This document shows, piece after piece, positions 1 through 8,494 of a stretch of 64,000 bases of DNA; position 1 is the first letter of the stretch; every line of letters begins with the position of its first letter. The translations under genes and the position numbers were made by a program. This DNA comes from Pseudomonas mendocina. GTDB lineage: Bacteria; Pseudomonadota; Gammaproteobacteria; Pseudomonadales; Pseudomonadaceae. The DNA lies in assembly GCF_003008615.1 (NCBI RefSeq), contig NZ_CP027657.1:682001-746000 (forward strand), read 5' to 3'. The notes under the pieces are model-generated. The model saw only the letters and a program-made list of their open reading frames with translations. It had not been told where the DNA came from and did no database searches.

Positions 1-33
1 ATGCAACGTCCCCACCTGGAGCTGAAGCGATGA
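1..33 (+). CDS. livM: C-terminal tail of LivM (branched-chain amino acid permease), partial
   Basis: An open frame enters from the left edge and ends in TGA at 31-33, overlapping the livG start in an ATGA arrangement. Only ten residues are visible, so the identity rests on context: in pseudomonads livM directly precedes livG and livF, commonly with short overlaps. The tail alone carries no diagnostic motif. Confidence 0.55.
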   Translation: MQRPHLELKR

Positions 34-797
34 GCCGCCCGATTCTTGAAGTAAGCGGCCTGACCATGCGTTTCGGCGGCCTGCTGGCCGTCAACGAGGT
101 GGCCCTGAAAGTAAGCGAAAAACAGGTGGTCTCGATGATCGGCCCGAACGGCGCCGGCAAGACCACCGTGTTCAACTGCCTGACCGGCTTCTATCAGCCG
201 ACCTCCGGCAGCATCCGCCTCAACGGCGAAGCCATCGAGGGCCTTCCAGGCCACAAGATCGCGCGCAAAGGCGTGGTACGTACCTTCCAGAACGTGCGTC
301 TGTTCAAGGACATGACCGCAGTGGAAAACCTGCTGGTGGCCCAGCATCGTCACCTGAACACCGGCTACCTGGCTGGCCTGTTCAAGACGCCGGCCTTCCG
401 CCGCAGCGAGCGTGAGGCGATGGACTTCGCCGCGCACTGGCTGGAGCAGGTCAATCTGGTGGAGTTCGCCAACCGCACCGCAGGCACCCTCGCCTATGGT
501 CAGCAACGCCGCCTGGAAATCGCCCGTTGCATGATGACTCGCCCAAGCATCCTCATGCTCGACGAACCGGCCGCGGGCCTGAACCCACGCGAAACCGAAG
601 ACCTCAAGGCGCTGATCGCCATGCTGCGCGACCAGCACGGCGTCACCGTGCTGCTGATCGAGCACGACATGAAGCTGGTAATGAGCATTTCCGACCACAT
701 CTACGTGATCAACCAGGGCACGCCTCTGGCCGATGGTACGCCGGAGCAGATCCGCAACAACCCGGACGTGATCAAAGCCTACCTGGGGGAAGCGTAA
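30..797 (+). CDS. livG: LivG, ATP-binding subunit of the branched-chain amino acid ABC importer
   Basis: This 255-residue ABC ATPase powers uptake of leucine, isoleucine and valine with LivF, the permeases LivH/LivM and a periplasmic binding protein. The Walker A motif GPNGAGKTT is at residues 38-46. The signature region, AYGQQRRLEIAR rather than a canonical LSGGQ, is near 157-168 and is typical of LivG. Walker B (LMLDEP) is near 177, and a switch histidine follows in LLIEHDMKLV. Length is normal. The start overlaps the livM stop, and livF begins immediately after the stop codon, so the genes are one operon and probably translationally coupled. Confidence 0.96.
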   Translation: MSRPILEVSGLTMRFGGLLAVNEVALKVSEKQVVSMIGPNGAGKTTVFNCLTGFYQPTSGSIRLNGEAIEGLPGHKIARKGVVRTFQNVRLFKDMTAVENLLVAQHRHLNTGYLAGLFKTPAFRRSEREAMDFAAHWLEQVNLVEFANRTAGTLAYGQQRRLEIARCMMTRPSILMLDEPAAGLNPRETEDLKALIAMLRDQHGVTVLLIEHDMKLVMSISDHIYVINQGTPLADGTPEQIRNNPDVIKAYLGEA

Positions 798-1499
798 ATG
801 CTCAGTTTCAACAACGTATCCACCTTCTACGGCAAGATCCAGGCGCTGCACGACATCAGCATCGAAGTGCAGAAAGGCGAAATCGTCACCCTGATCGGTG
901 CCAACGGCGCCGGCAAGTCGACCCTGCTGATGACGCTTTGCGGTAACCCGCGCGCCACCAGCGGCAGCATCCGCTACATGGGCGAAGAGCTGGTCGGCAT
1001 GGACACCCCGGAGATCATGCGCAAGAGCATCGCCATCGTGCCGGAAGGCCGCCGCGTGTTCGCCCGCCTGACCGTCGAGGAGAATCTGGCCATGGGCGGC
1101 TTCTTCGGCAGCAAGGCTGACAATCAGGAGCAGATCGACAAGGTGCTGCACCTGTTCCCACGCCTGAAGGAGCGCTTCGCTCAGCGGGCAGGCACCATGT
1201 CCGGCGGCGAACAGCAGATGCTGGCGATCGGCCGTGCGCTGATGAGCAAGCCGAAACTGCTGCTGCTCGACGAGCCTTCGCTCGGTCTGGCGCCGATCAT
1301 CATCCAGCAGATCTTCGACATCATCGAGCAACTGCGTGAAGACGGCGTGACCGTGTTCCTGGTCGAGCAGAACGCCAACCAGGCGCTGAAGCTGGCCGAC
1401 CGCGGCTACGTGCTGGAGAACGGCCATATCGTGATGCAGGGTAGCGGCGAAGCGCTGCTGAACGATCCGAAGGTGCGCGACGCCTACCTCGGAGGCTGA
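798..1499 (+). CDS. livF: LivF, second ATP-binding subunit of the branched-chain amino acid ABC importer
   Basis: A 233-residue ABC ATPase that partners LivG. Walker A GANGAGKST is at residues 34-42, the signature MSGGEQQMLAIGRAL is near 133-147, and Walker B LLLLDEPSLGLAP is near 152. The ATG follows the livG stop with no gap; the SD-like GGGGGAAG lies within the end of livG. It is the last gene of the operon, with a strong intrinsic terminator 24 bases downstream. Confidence 0.96.
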   Translation: MLSFNNVSTFYGKIQALHDISIEVQKGEIVTLIGANGAGKSTLLMTLCGNPRATSGSIRYMGEELVGMDTPEIMRKSIAIVPEGRRVFARLTVEENLAMGGFFGSKADNQEQIDKVLHLFPRLKERFAQRAGTMSGGEQQMLAIGRALMSKPKLLLLDEPSLGLAPIIIQQIFDIIEQLREDGVTVFLVEQNANQALKLADRGYVLENGHIVMQGSGEALLNDPKVRDAYLGG

Positions 1500-1522
1500 A
1501 CGCGCTCTACAAGCTGTATCGT

Positions 1523-1549
1523 AACCGCCCTTCGGGGCGGTTCTTTTTT
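1523..1549 (+). terminator. Rho-independent terminator of the liv operon
   Basis: A perfect 8-bp stem (AACCGCCC/GGGCGGTT) with a TTCG tetraloop is followed by CTTTTTT. It lies just after livF and on its strand. Confidence 0.93.
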
Positions 1550-1654
1550 GTGGGCGTGCGCGTTACACGAACTGTTAAGCGGATATTTCCAGCCTATTGC
1601 GTCTACCCCGGCCAGTATTAGGCTCAACGCTTCTGCCCTTGTGAAACAGCGGTC

Positions 1655-2515
1655 ATGCGTAAATCCCTGCTCCTGCTACTGGCTCTCACCCTGCTGCTCG
1701 GCGCGTGCAGTCGAGTCGGCCTGGCCTACCGCAACCTCGACTGGTTGATCCCCTGGAAGCTGGGTGACTACGTCACGCTCAGCAGCGAGCAGAGCGCCTG
1801 GCTCAAACCCCGACTGCAAGAGCACCTCTCCTGGCACTGCAGCGTGGAGCTCCCGCGCTACCTGGAGTGGCTGGAAACCAGCCAGCAGGCGCTGAGCAAT
1901 CGCGACAGTGCAGGCCTGGCCAAACAACTGGCGGCCTTCGACGAAGCCATGCAACGCATCGCCGTGGAAATCACGCCCAGCACCACCGAACTGTTGCGCG
2001 GCCTCAGCCCACGCCAGGTGGAACAACTGTTCGAGGAGCTGGAGAAGCAGAACGAAAAATTGCGCGAAGAATTCCTCTCCCCCTCATTGGAGCAGCAGAT
2101 TGCCAGGCGTGCCGAGCGCATGTCGGAGCGCCTGCAACCCTGGTTTGGCAAACTGAATACGCAACAGACCCGCGAGGTGGAGAACTGGGCGCAAAGTCTG
2201 GGTGCACAGAATGAGATATGGCTGGCCAACCGCCTGGCCTGGCAGCAAGCGCTGCGTGAAGCGCTGGAAGTCCGCCGCGGTGATGACTTCGAAGCGCGCA
2301 TGACCGCCCTGTTGCAAGAGCGCGAACGCTTTTACACGGGCGACTACCTGGCCCGCTACGAGGCAAACCGGCAAGCCATGGCCGAGCTGATCGTCGACCT
2401 CATCGAGCAGGCCGAAGACAGCCAGTTGGAGCGCGCGCGCAAGCGCCTCGATGGTTTGCACAGCGAATTGGCAGCCCAGCAATGCCAGGCACCCGATGGC
2501 CTGGCCGGGCGCTGA
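1655..2515 (+). CDS. DUF6279 family lipoprotein
   Basis: A 286-residue secreted lipoprotein of unknown function. It begins with a short basic n-region, a Leu-rich core and a lipobox ending LLLGACS, so the mature N-terminal Cys is residue 18. The following segment GLAYRNLDWLIPW is characteristic of this family as I recall it. The rest is helical and rich in charged residues (many ELEKQ-type heptads), suggesting a helical-bundle periplasmic domain. It stands alone, 155 bp after livF and beyond that operon's terminator, and converges with the next gene. No clear SD is visible, but the start is fixed by the signal peptide. Confidence 0.8.
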   Translation: MRKSLLLLLALTLLLGACSRVGLAYRNLDWLIPWKLGDYVTLSSEQSAWLKPRLQEHLSWHCSVELPRYLEWLETSQQALSNRDSAGLAKQLAAFDEAMQRIAVEITPSTTELLRGLSPRQVEQLFEELEKQNEKLREEFLSPSLEQQIARRAERMSERLQPWFGKLNTQQTREVENWAQSLGAQNEIWLANRLAWQQALREALEVRRGDDFEARMTALLQERERFYTGDYLARYEANRQAMAELIVDLIEQAEDSQLERARKRLDGLHSELAAQQCQAPDGLAGR

Positions 2516-2527
2516 GCCGCTTCGCCG

Positions 2528-3136
2528 TCAGATCCCGATCTTGTCCAGCGACTCACCGATGGAGCGCCAGAATCCGCGCTGTGCTCGCTCCACCTCGACC
2601 TGGCTGGCAGCAATGCGAGTCATCGGCTGCACGCTACGCGTGGCTCCCAGTTCCTGCTCGGCCAGCTCGGCCGAAACCAGTTGCAACGGCCCATCGGCAT
2701 TGGTCTCGGACGCTGAGTTCTGCGGTGGCGGGCCGTCCTCGTCATAACGCAGGTAGTAGGTAGCGCCTACTGCTGCATCGAGGGTGAAGCTGGAGATCAG
2801 GGTGAAATCCAATGGCCCGTCGGCCAGCAACGTCCAGAAACTTCCAGCCAGTGGGCGACGCATCTCCAGCTTGTAGTTGGCCGCATCGAACTCCAGCACC
2901 AGATAGCCATTGCTGGGCAGGCTGCCAATCAGGCGATTGTCGAGAAACAAGCCTGGCGCTTCGAGCTCCTGATCCGCCCAGTCGTTGCGTGGCCGATAGA
3001 GGTAAACCAGCGCGTGATTCTCGTCACTCAGCGTGTGCGCAACGAAGGGTTCGCCCTCCACGTCACCGAAAAAGGCGCCCGGAGTGGAGCAGCCAACCAG
3101 AAGGCAGATGGAGAACGGCAGCAGCAAACGGCGCAT
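2528..3136 (-). CDS. DUF2846-type lipoprotein
   Basis: A 202-residue predicted lipoprotein with the lipobox CLLVGCS (Cys 16). The region HALVYLYRPRNDW followed by a ligand-like LFLDNRLIGSLPSNGYLVLEF matches the DUF2846 pattern. These domains resemble carboxypeptidase-regulatory-like beta folds and are of unknown function. The gene ends 12 bp from the convergent DUF6279 lipoprotein gene. Both are envelope proteins, but nothing in the sequence shows they act together. Confidence 0.75.
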   Translation of the reverse strand: MRRLLLPFSICLLVGCSTPGAFFGDVEGEPFVAHTLSDENHALVYLYRPRNDWADQELEAPGLFLDNRLIGSLPSNGYLVLEFDAANYKLEMRRPLAGSFWTLLADGPLDFTLISSFTLDAAVGATYYLRYDEDGPPPQNSASETNADGPLQLVSAELAEQELGATRSVQPMTRIAASQVEVERAQRGFWRSIGESLDKIGI

Positions 3137-3213
3137 CGGGTCGTCCTTAGCAGATCGTCAGCCGAGCTTAGTCGGCGCCGTGGCGAACGGCACCCGACGA
3201 AAGTGCGGGTCTT

Positions 3214-3981
3214 TCAGAATCGGCCGTGTCGCCCCGCGCCGTCACGAAAACGACGCGCGCCCGCCTGCGTCTCGCCACTGCCCACCACTGCCATCCCACC
3301 CTCGAATTCGGCGCGCAGCGCCGCGTCCAAGGGCAGCGACCATTGCCCGTGAACACTGGCGCGGTCGGCGAGCATGCAGCGCTGCGGAAAGGCCGCGATC
3401 TGCGCTGCCAGCGCCTGTGCCAGCAACAATGCCTGCCCTGGCTCGCAGACACGGTTGACCAGTCCCATCTGCAAGGCTTCATCGGCCTCGACCGGGCGCC
3501 CAGTGAGAATCAGATCCAGCGCCCGCCCTTGGCCAATGAGGCGAGGCAAACGCACTGTGCCACCGTCGATCAGGGGCACACCGAAGCGCCGGCAGAACAC
3601 CCCAAGGATCGCATCGCTGGCCATCACTCGCAGATCCGCGAGCAACGCCAATTCAAGGCCACCGGCCACCGCGTGGCCCTCGATGGCGGCGATCAACGGC
3701 TTGCCCAGGAGCATGCGACTCGGCCCCATCGGCCCGTCACCCTCGACCTCCAGCCGATTGGCACGCGCACCACCTTCGGCGACGGCAGCAAGGTCAGCCC
3801 CCGCGCAGAAGGTGCCAGCCGCGCCACTCAACACTGCGACACGCGCCTGCTCGTCCGCCTCGAAGGCGCGCAGGGCATCGGCCAGAGCATGCGCCGTGGG
3901 GCGATCCACTGCATTGCGCACCTGGGGTCGATCGATGATCAGGGTGGTGACCGGGCCATGCTGCTCGATGATCACGGACAT
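3214..3981 (-). CDS. Crotonase / enoyl-CoA hydratase family protein
   Basis: A 255-residue crotonase-fold enzyme that probably hydrates or isomerises an acyl-CoA. The oxyanion-hole segments are visible: GTFCAGADL near residue 56 and IEGHAVAGGLELALLADL near 102. At the second catalytic position the motif reads GVPLIDGGTVRLP, so Asp replaces the Glu of classical enoyl-CoA hydratase. This is seen in a common subgroup of uncertain substrate. The start has GGAGG 7 nt upstream. It lies behind an SDR gene on the same strand but is separated from it by a terminator, so they may be only loosely coupled. Confidence 0.85.
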   Translation of the reverse strand: MSVIIEQHGPVTTLIIDRPQVRNAVDRPTAHALADALRAFEADEQARVAVLSGAAGTFCAGADLAAVAEGGARANRLEVEGDGPMGPSRMLLGKPLIAAIEGHAVAGGLELALLADLRVMASDAILGVFCRRFGVPLIDGGTVRLPRLIGQGRALDLILTGRPVEADEALQMGLVNRVCEPGQALLLAQALAAQIAAFPQRCMLADRASVHGQWSLPLDAALRAEFEGGMAVVGSGETQAGARRFRDGAGRHGRF

Positions 3982-4004
3982 CTCGTTGCCTCCACCAAAA
4001 AGAA

Positions 4005-4028
4005 AAGGCCGGCATCGCTGCCGGCCTT
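4005..4028 (-). terminator. Intrinsic terminator after the SDR gene
   Basis: A 10-bp perfect stem (AAGGCCGGCA/TGCCGGCCTT) with a 4-nt loop. Read on the minus strand it is followed by a T-rich run interrupted by one C. It sits between the SDR stop at 4073 and the crotonase start at 3981. Confidence 0.8.
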
Positions 4029-4072
4029 CTACCCTATTGCGTCGCCAAGGCGGCGTCAGCCCCGTTGGCCGA

Positions 4073-4984
4073 TCAGAGGGCGTACTTCTGCAGATTCGCC
4101 ATCATTTCCTTGAGTGCCTCGACGTTATCGGCCGGATGCGCCGCGCCATCGAAATCACAGATGCGCTGCCACTGCGCGGCGACATCTTCCGGCGCGAAAC
4201 CGGCCTTGGGATCGAAGCCAGCCCCCAGGCTACGCTCCCAGCGAACCTTGCCGACCCAACCACCACCGACCTCGAACAAGCCACCGGTGTCCTGGCAGGC
4301 GTCGCTGCCGAGATAAACCACCAACGGGCTGATCAACTCGGGCTTGAGCTGCTCGAATACCTGTGGCGGGATCAATCCTTCGGTCATGCGCGTGGCACCG
4401 GTAGGTGCGATGGCATTGACCAGAATGTTGTTCTTGCGGCCTTCGATGGCCAGCGTACGGGTCAGACCATAGAGGCCAAGCTTGGCCATGCCATAGTTGC
4501 TCTGGCCGAAATTGCCGTAGATGCCGGAGGTAGAAGAAGTGAAGATCACCCGACCGTAATTCTGTTCGCGCAGATGAGGCCAGGCGGCGTGGGTGGTCTT
4601 GTAGGCACCTTCGACGTGCACCTTGTAGACCAGATCCCAGTCGGCGTCCTCCATCTTATGGAAGCTCTTGTCACGCAGGATGCCGGCGTTGTTCACCAGC
4701 ACATCGATGCGCCCGAAGTGATCCAGCGCGGTCTGCACGATCTTGTCGCCATCGGTCACCGAATCGTGGTTGGCCACGGCACTGCCGCCAAAAGCCTTGA
4801 TCTCTTCCACCACCTTGTCCGCGGCCGAGGCGTTAGCGCCCTCACCGTGAGTACTGCCGCCCAGGTCGTTGACCACTACCTTCGCGCCATGACGAGCGAA
4901 CAGCAGTGCATGGGCGCGACCGAGGCCACCACCAGCACCGGTGACTATCACCACTTGATCTTCGAAACGGATGGCATCACTCAT
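4073..4984 (-). CDS. SDR oxidoreductase resembling the (3R)-hydroxyacyl-CoA dehydrogenase domain of peroxisomal MFE-2
   Basis: A 303-residue short-chain dehydrogenase. The cofactor loop TGAGGGLG is at residues 15-22, NNAG at 98-101, the catalytic Ser near 151 and Y164-x3-K168. The extended C-terminus after the Rossmann core and the motifs VVNDLGG and GGWVGKVRWER resemble the hydroxyacyl-CoA dehydrogenase unit of HSD17B4/FOX2. It probably oxidises a branched or long 3-hydroxyacyl-CoA. The start at 4984 is preferred over an upstream Met because GAGGAG lies correctly upstream. With the neighbouring crotonase it suggests acyl-CoA breakdown, but the substrate is unknown. Confidence 0.85.
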   Translation of the reverse strand: MSDAIRFEDQVVIVTGAGGGLGRAHALLFARHGAKVVVNDLGGSTHGEGANASAADKVVEEIKAFGGSAVANHDSVTDGDKIVQTALDHFGRIDVLVNNAGILRDKSFHKMEDADWDLVYKVHVEGAYKTTHAAWPHLREQNYGRVIFTSSTSGIYGNFGQSNYGMAKLGLYGLTRTLAIEGRKNNILVNAIAPTGATRMTEGLIPPQVFEQLKPELISPLVVYLGSDACQDTGGLFEVGGGWVGKVRWERSLGAGFDPKAGFAPEDVAAQWQRICDFDGAAHPADNVEALKEMMANLQKYAL

Positions 4985-5099
4985 CGACTGGCTCCTCGGG
5001 GCAGATTGGCAATGCCCCCGAGTGTCCGGCAGCGTCGCGTGCTCCACAAGAGCGCGCGACCTGCCTGAATGACGACTGATAATGCGACGTTATAGGCCG

Positions 5100-5387
5100 T
5101 CAGTTGCCCGAACCGGAGCCAGAGCCGGCCCCATTGCCATCGCCACCAGTGCCACCGTCACCATTGCTGCCGCCCGGATTGCCATCGGTACCCGGACCAC
5201 CGCCAGCAGGAGGAAGACCGTAGCCATCGCTATCTTCGCCACCCGGGGTAGTCGGCGCCTGCGGGTCGGTTGGTGCAGGCATGGTAGGCCCACTACCATC
5301 GGTATCTGGGTCATTAGCTGCGAATGTAGGCAGTGCTACGGCGCTCAGCATGCCACCCAGCAGTAGCGCGGATAATGTCTTGTTCAT
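5100..5387 (-). CDS. Small secreted Gly/Pro-rich protein, unknown
   Basis: A 95-residue protein with a clear Sec signal peptide ending PTFAAND (cleavage after residue 23-24). The mature part is low complexity: an Asp/Pro/Thr-rich stretch and then a Gly/Asn/Asp/Ser-rich tail ending in GSGSGSGN. No cysteines are present. Composition suggests an intrinsically disordered extracytoplasmic peptide. No family is recognised. It has its own intergenic space on both sides. Confidence 0.6.
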   Translation of the reverse strand: MNKTLSALLLGGMLSAVALPTFAANDPDTDGSGPTMPAPTDPQAPTTPGGEDSDGYGLPPAGGGPGTDGNPGGSNGDGGTGGDGNGAGSGSGSGN

Positions 5388-5541
5388 GACGTACCTCGAT
5401 TGTTGGTGAGTTACAGTTTTAGTGAGTCACCAGGGTCGAGATTGGTTCGACAAAAATGATCGGCGGCCACTTGCCAGCTGGCGGGTGAGACCGGCAGCAG
5501 CATTGGACGCCGTGAAGACTGGAAGCCGTGAAAGTGGTTGG

Positions 5542-6072
5542 TCAGGCGGGACGAATCAGGCTCAGATGGTTGTACAGGTGCATCACGTGCGCCTCGGCAT
5601 ATTCGGCATGATCGAGCGCACCGTAGGCGAAGTGAGGTTGTAGTTCGCCCTCGTAACTGGCGAAGCGTTCGAAGGCCGCTTGCAGGCGCTGCAACGCCAG
5701 TTCCTGGCTAGCCGGTTCGGCCAGCGGCGCGGCACCTGGAATGACCTCGTCGAGCGGATGACGCATGGCCCCACGAGCACTGAACACGGCAAAGGCGGCC
5801 GGCCCAACGCTGTGCCGAAACCAGGCAGGCTTCAGCTCGGGATAACCGTCCATGGAGTACTCGATGCTCTGTGCGCAATGATTGAACACTTCTTTCGGGC
5901 TCCAGCCACGGCTGCTGAGCAGGGCTCGTCCGTGCAATTCATCGAGCACCTGACGCGCCCCCTCCAGGCTGACGGCCGCCGGCCGCGGGCTGGTCGGTAA
6001 CGCCCAGAAACCGACGCCCAGAGCCGCCACACCGCCGACAGCGGCGCCTTTCAACAGAGTACGCCTACGCAT
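5542..6072 (-). CDS. Tat-exported DUF1569 (DinB-like fold) protein
   Basis: A 176-residue protein starting MRRRTLLKGAAVGG, a twin-arginine signal followed by a hydrophobic core. The mature domain (SPKEVFNHCAQSIEYSMDGY...) matches DUF1569, a DinB-like four-helix family of unknown chemistry. The start at 6072 is chosen over an ATG three bases upstream because AAGGAG is then 5 nt away. The 5' end overlaps the stop of the alpha/beta hydrolase gene (6065), so it is the third gene of an operon with that hydrolase and a class II aldolase. Tat export implies a folded, possibly metal-binding periplasmic protein. Confidence 0.78.
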   Translation of the reverse strand: MRRRTLLKGAAVGGVAALGVGFWALPTSPRPAAVSLEGARQVLDELHGRALLSSRGWSPKEVFNHCAQSIEYSMDGYPELKPAWFRHSVGPAAFAVFSARGAMRHPLDEVIPGAAPLAEPASQELALQRLQAAFERFASYEGELQPHFAYGALDHAEYAEAHVMHLYNHLSLIRPA

Positions 6073-6961
6073 CATTACTCCTTGTTCCATGAACAAACTG
6101 CAGATAGTGCTCCAGCACTTGCTGCGGCGCCTCGAGCTGTGGGTAATGGCCAATATCGTCCAGCAGGATCGTGTCGGCATTGGCTATCAACTCGCGATAG
6201 CGCGCCACCATATGCGCACCGGAGATCGGATCAAACGCGCCATCGATCACCCGCATCGGCACCGTCGTCGCCTGCATCGCCGTCACCCAGCGCTCACGCT
6301 GTTGGCGCCGCTCGGGCATGTAACGGATCAGCCGGTGCATCACTGCAGGGCCATTGTTGTATTTCACCAGTTGCCAGAGAGCGTCCAGTTCAGCATCGCT
6401 GGCCTGCGAGCGCGGGCCAAAGATACGGGCGAAACTCTGCGCCAGCTTGTGCCGCGAGAACAGACGACCGATCAGGGGCCCAAGCGGTCCCAGCAACAAT
6501 TTCTGTACACGCACCGGATGGTGAGTCTCGGGAAACAGGCCGCCGTTGAGAAACACGCAACTGGCCAGCTTCACTCGCCCCTCCTGGTGCCGGGCAATCA
6601 TTTCCTGCGCCACACTGTCGCCATAGTCGTGCGCCAGCACATGCAAGGGCCGCTGCTCGCCGATGTGCGCCAGCAACGCCTGTTGCAGATCCGCCTGCTC
6701 CAGCAGGCTGTAATCATGGCCGCGAGGCTTGGCGGAATAACCGAAGCCAAGCATGTCGCAGGCGATCACTCGGTAGCGCTCGGCCAGTGGTGCCCACAGG
6801 TAGTGCCAATCCCAGCTCGCGGTAGGGAAACCGTGGATCAGCAACAACGGTTCAGCGTCTTCAGCACCGGCTACCCAGTAGCGGATAGCGTGTCCGCGAA
6901 AGTCCATTGCAAGACCCCGAGCATGCCAGTCATCCAGGGCAATGCCTGGCAACTTGCTCAC
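6065..6961 (-). CDS. Alpha/beta hydrolase of the MEST/PEG1-like group
   Basis: A 298-residue alpha/beta hydrolase. The oxyanion segment HGFPTASWDW is near residues 43-52. The nucleophile elbow reads AHDYGDS, which makes Asp112 the nucleophile, as in epoxide hydrolases and dehalogenases. A late acid lies in DGAFDP, and the catalytic His is in DIGHYPQLE near 277. The segments LNGGLFPETHHP and HYPQLE are strikingly like vertebrate MEST (from memory). Substrate is unknown. It overlaps the aldolase gene by 4 nt and the DUF1569 gene by 8 nt, so the three are co-translated. Confidence 0.82.
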   Translation of the reverse strand: MSKLPGIALDDWHARGLAMDFRGHAIRYWVAGAEDAEPLLLIHGFPTASWDWHYLWAPLAERYRVIACDMLGFGYSAKPRGHDYSLLEQADLQQALLAHIGEQRPLHVLAHDYGDSVAQEMIARHQEGRVKLASCVFLNGGLFPETHHPVRVQKLLLGPLGPLIGRLFSRHKLAQSFARIFGPRSQASDAELDALWQLVKYNNGPAVMHRLIRYMPERRQQRERWVTAMQATTVPMRVIDGAFDPISGAHMVARYRELIANADTILLDDIGHYPQLEAPQQVLEHYLQFVHGTRSNDA

Positions 6962-7734
6962 TGGTCGTAGCCCGGCATCTGCTGATCGAGTTTGCGCAAC
7001 AGCGCCGGCCAGGGCAGTGAACCGCCCATGCCCTGCGGGCTCTTCATCACCCCGGCGATCATCGCTTGAGCGCCATCGAGAATCTGCTGAGGGATATGGA
7101 TCAGTTCCGAACCGCCACTCTGCGCCATCACCTGAATCTCGCAGGCACGCTGCAGGATGAACATGCCGAGGAAGGCATCGGCGATGCTGCCGAAAGCCGT
7201 GAGCAGGCCATGATTGGGCAGAATCATGAAGTTCTTCTCACCCAGGTCAGCCTGCAGGCGCGCCTTCTCGTCATGGTTCAGCGCCACACCCTCGTAGCCG
7301 TGATAGGCCAGGCTGGCGAGCACGAACAGCGACTGCTGCGAGAGCGGCAGCAACCCCTGCTTCTGCGCCGAAACGGCGATACCTGCCGTGGTGTGGATAT
7401 GCAGCACGCAGCCAACATCGTGACGCACCTCATGCACAGCACTGTGGATGGTGTAACCGGCCGGGTTGATGTCGAACGGGCTGTCCATCAGCTTGGTGCC
7501 CGCCAGGTCGACCTTCACCAGGCTGGATGCGGTGATTTCGTGGAACATCAGCCCATAGGGGTTGATGAGGAAATCTTCGGTGCCCGGCACCTTGGCGGAA
7601 ATATGGGTGAAGATCAGATCGTCCCAGCCGTACAGGGCGATCAGCCGATAGCAGGCAGCCAGGTCGACACGGGCGCGCCATTCGGCTTCAGACACTTGGT
7701 TCTTCACGGCAGGGAGCTTCAGCGGAGCGTTCAC
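6958..7734 (-). CDS. Class II aldolase/adducin family protein
   Basis: A protein of about 258 residues with the class II aldolase/adducin fold, a zinc-dependent aldolase/epimerase/dehydratase-like family. Typical elements are LIFTHISAKVPG near 42, an HIHTTAGIAVSA zinc-histidine motif near 116, and ILPNHGLLTAFGS near 176. A GTG at 7734 is preferred because GAGGTGA sits five bases upstream; an in-frame GTG at 7743 is the alternative. It is the first gene of the operon with the MEST-like hydrolase (ATGA overlap) and the Tat DUF1569 protein. Its substrate is unknown. Confidence 0.85.
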   Translation of the reverse strand: MNAPLKLPAVKNQVSEAEWRARVDLAACYRLIALYGWDDLIFTHISAKVPGTEDFLINPYGLMFHEITASSLVKVDLAGTKLMDSPFDINPAGYTIHSAVHEVRHDVGCVLHIHTTAGIAVSAQKQGLLPLSQQSLFVLASLAYHGYEGVALNHDEKARLQADLGEKNFMILPNHGLLTAFGSIADAFLGMFILQRACEIQVMAQSGGSELIHIPQQILDGAQAMIAGVMKSPQGMGGSLPWPALLRKLDQQMPGYDQ

Positions 7735-7941
7735 GGCGGTCACCTCGATATTCTTGTTGGTCGGTGGTGTCCGCAGTCTAGCCCGGCCGCTGACGGGCGA
7801 TAGTCGCTCTGGCAGCCATCTTGATGACCTTGCGAGTCACGAAACCGATGACGCGTGGCGCGATAAGCCGATATTCGCCGCTCTTATCGTCAGGACGGCG
7901 CAGGCAGGTGCGCATGAAGTACCCTGCCCGTCCTTGATCGC

Positions 7942-8391
7942 TCAGCCCTGCAAGGCCACAGCAAGTTCCTGCAGCCAGGGCTCGGCATCGGTTTCAGGCG
8001 TGACGGTTTCACTGGAGTCCAGACGCAGCATTTCGACCACCTCGCGCAGCCCCAACTCGGCATAGAGTTCGCGGATCAGCTCGCCGCCACCACAGAAGGT
8101 GTCGTAACTGGAATCCCCCAGCGCCAGCACCGCGCCCGGCAAACCACTCCAGGCTGGCAAACGGTCGCGAATCTCGCTGTACAGCGGCAGCAGATTGTCG
8201 GGTAGCTCACCCATGCCCGTGGTCGAGGTCACGGTGAGAAAGGCATCGGGCGCGAAGGCCAGCAGTTCGTCCAGGCTCATGTTCGATTTGTGCCAGGCCT
8301 CCAGGCCAGCAGCCTTGAGTTGACGTTCGGCGTGGCGGGCGACTTCTTCTGCGGTGCCGTAGACCGAACCCGAGAGGATGGCGATTTTCAT
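7942..8391 (-). CDS. MioC-like flavodoxin
   Basis: A 149-residue flavodoxin-fold protein that should bind FMN and carry electrons. The phosphate loop LSGSVYGTAEEVA is at residues 6-18. The segment TSTTGMGELPDN near 56-67 and LGDSSYDTFCGGG near 91 form the rest of the flavin site. It is short-chain and MioC-like in length. GGAG lies six bases upstream of the ATG. It is divergent from the LOV photoreceptor gene, 103 bp away; no functional link can be shown. Confidence 0.9.
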   Translation of the reverse strand: MKIAILSGSVYGTAEEVARHAERQLKAAGLEAWHKSNMSLDELLAFAPDAFLTVTSTTGMGELPDNLLPLYSEIRDRLPAWSGLPGAVLALGDSSYDTFCGGGELIRELYAELGLREVVEMLRLDSSETVTPETDAEPWLQELAVALQG

Positions 8392-8494
8392 GACAACTCC
8401 GGAAACAGGGAAAAACGCCGCGCATTATGCCGCAAGTGGACAGCCCGACCCGATGTTTTAGAATGCAGCGCATATCTCTCGCGGAATTGTCCTC

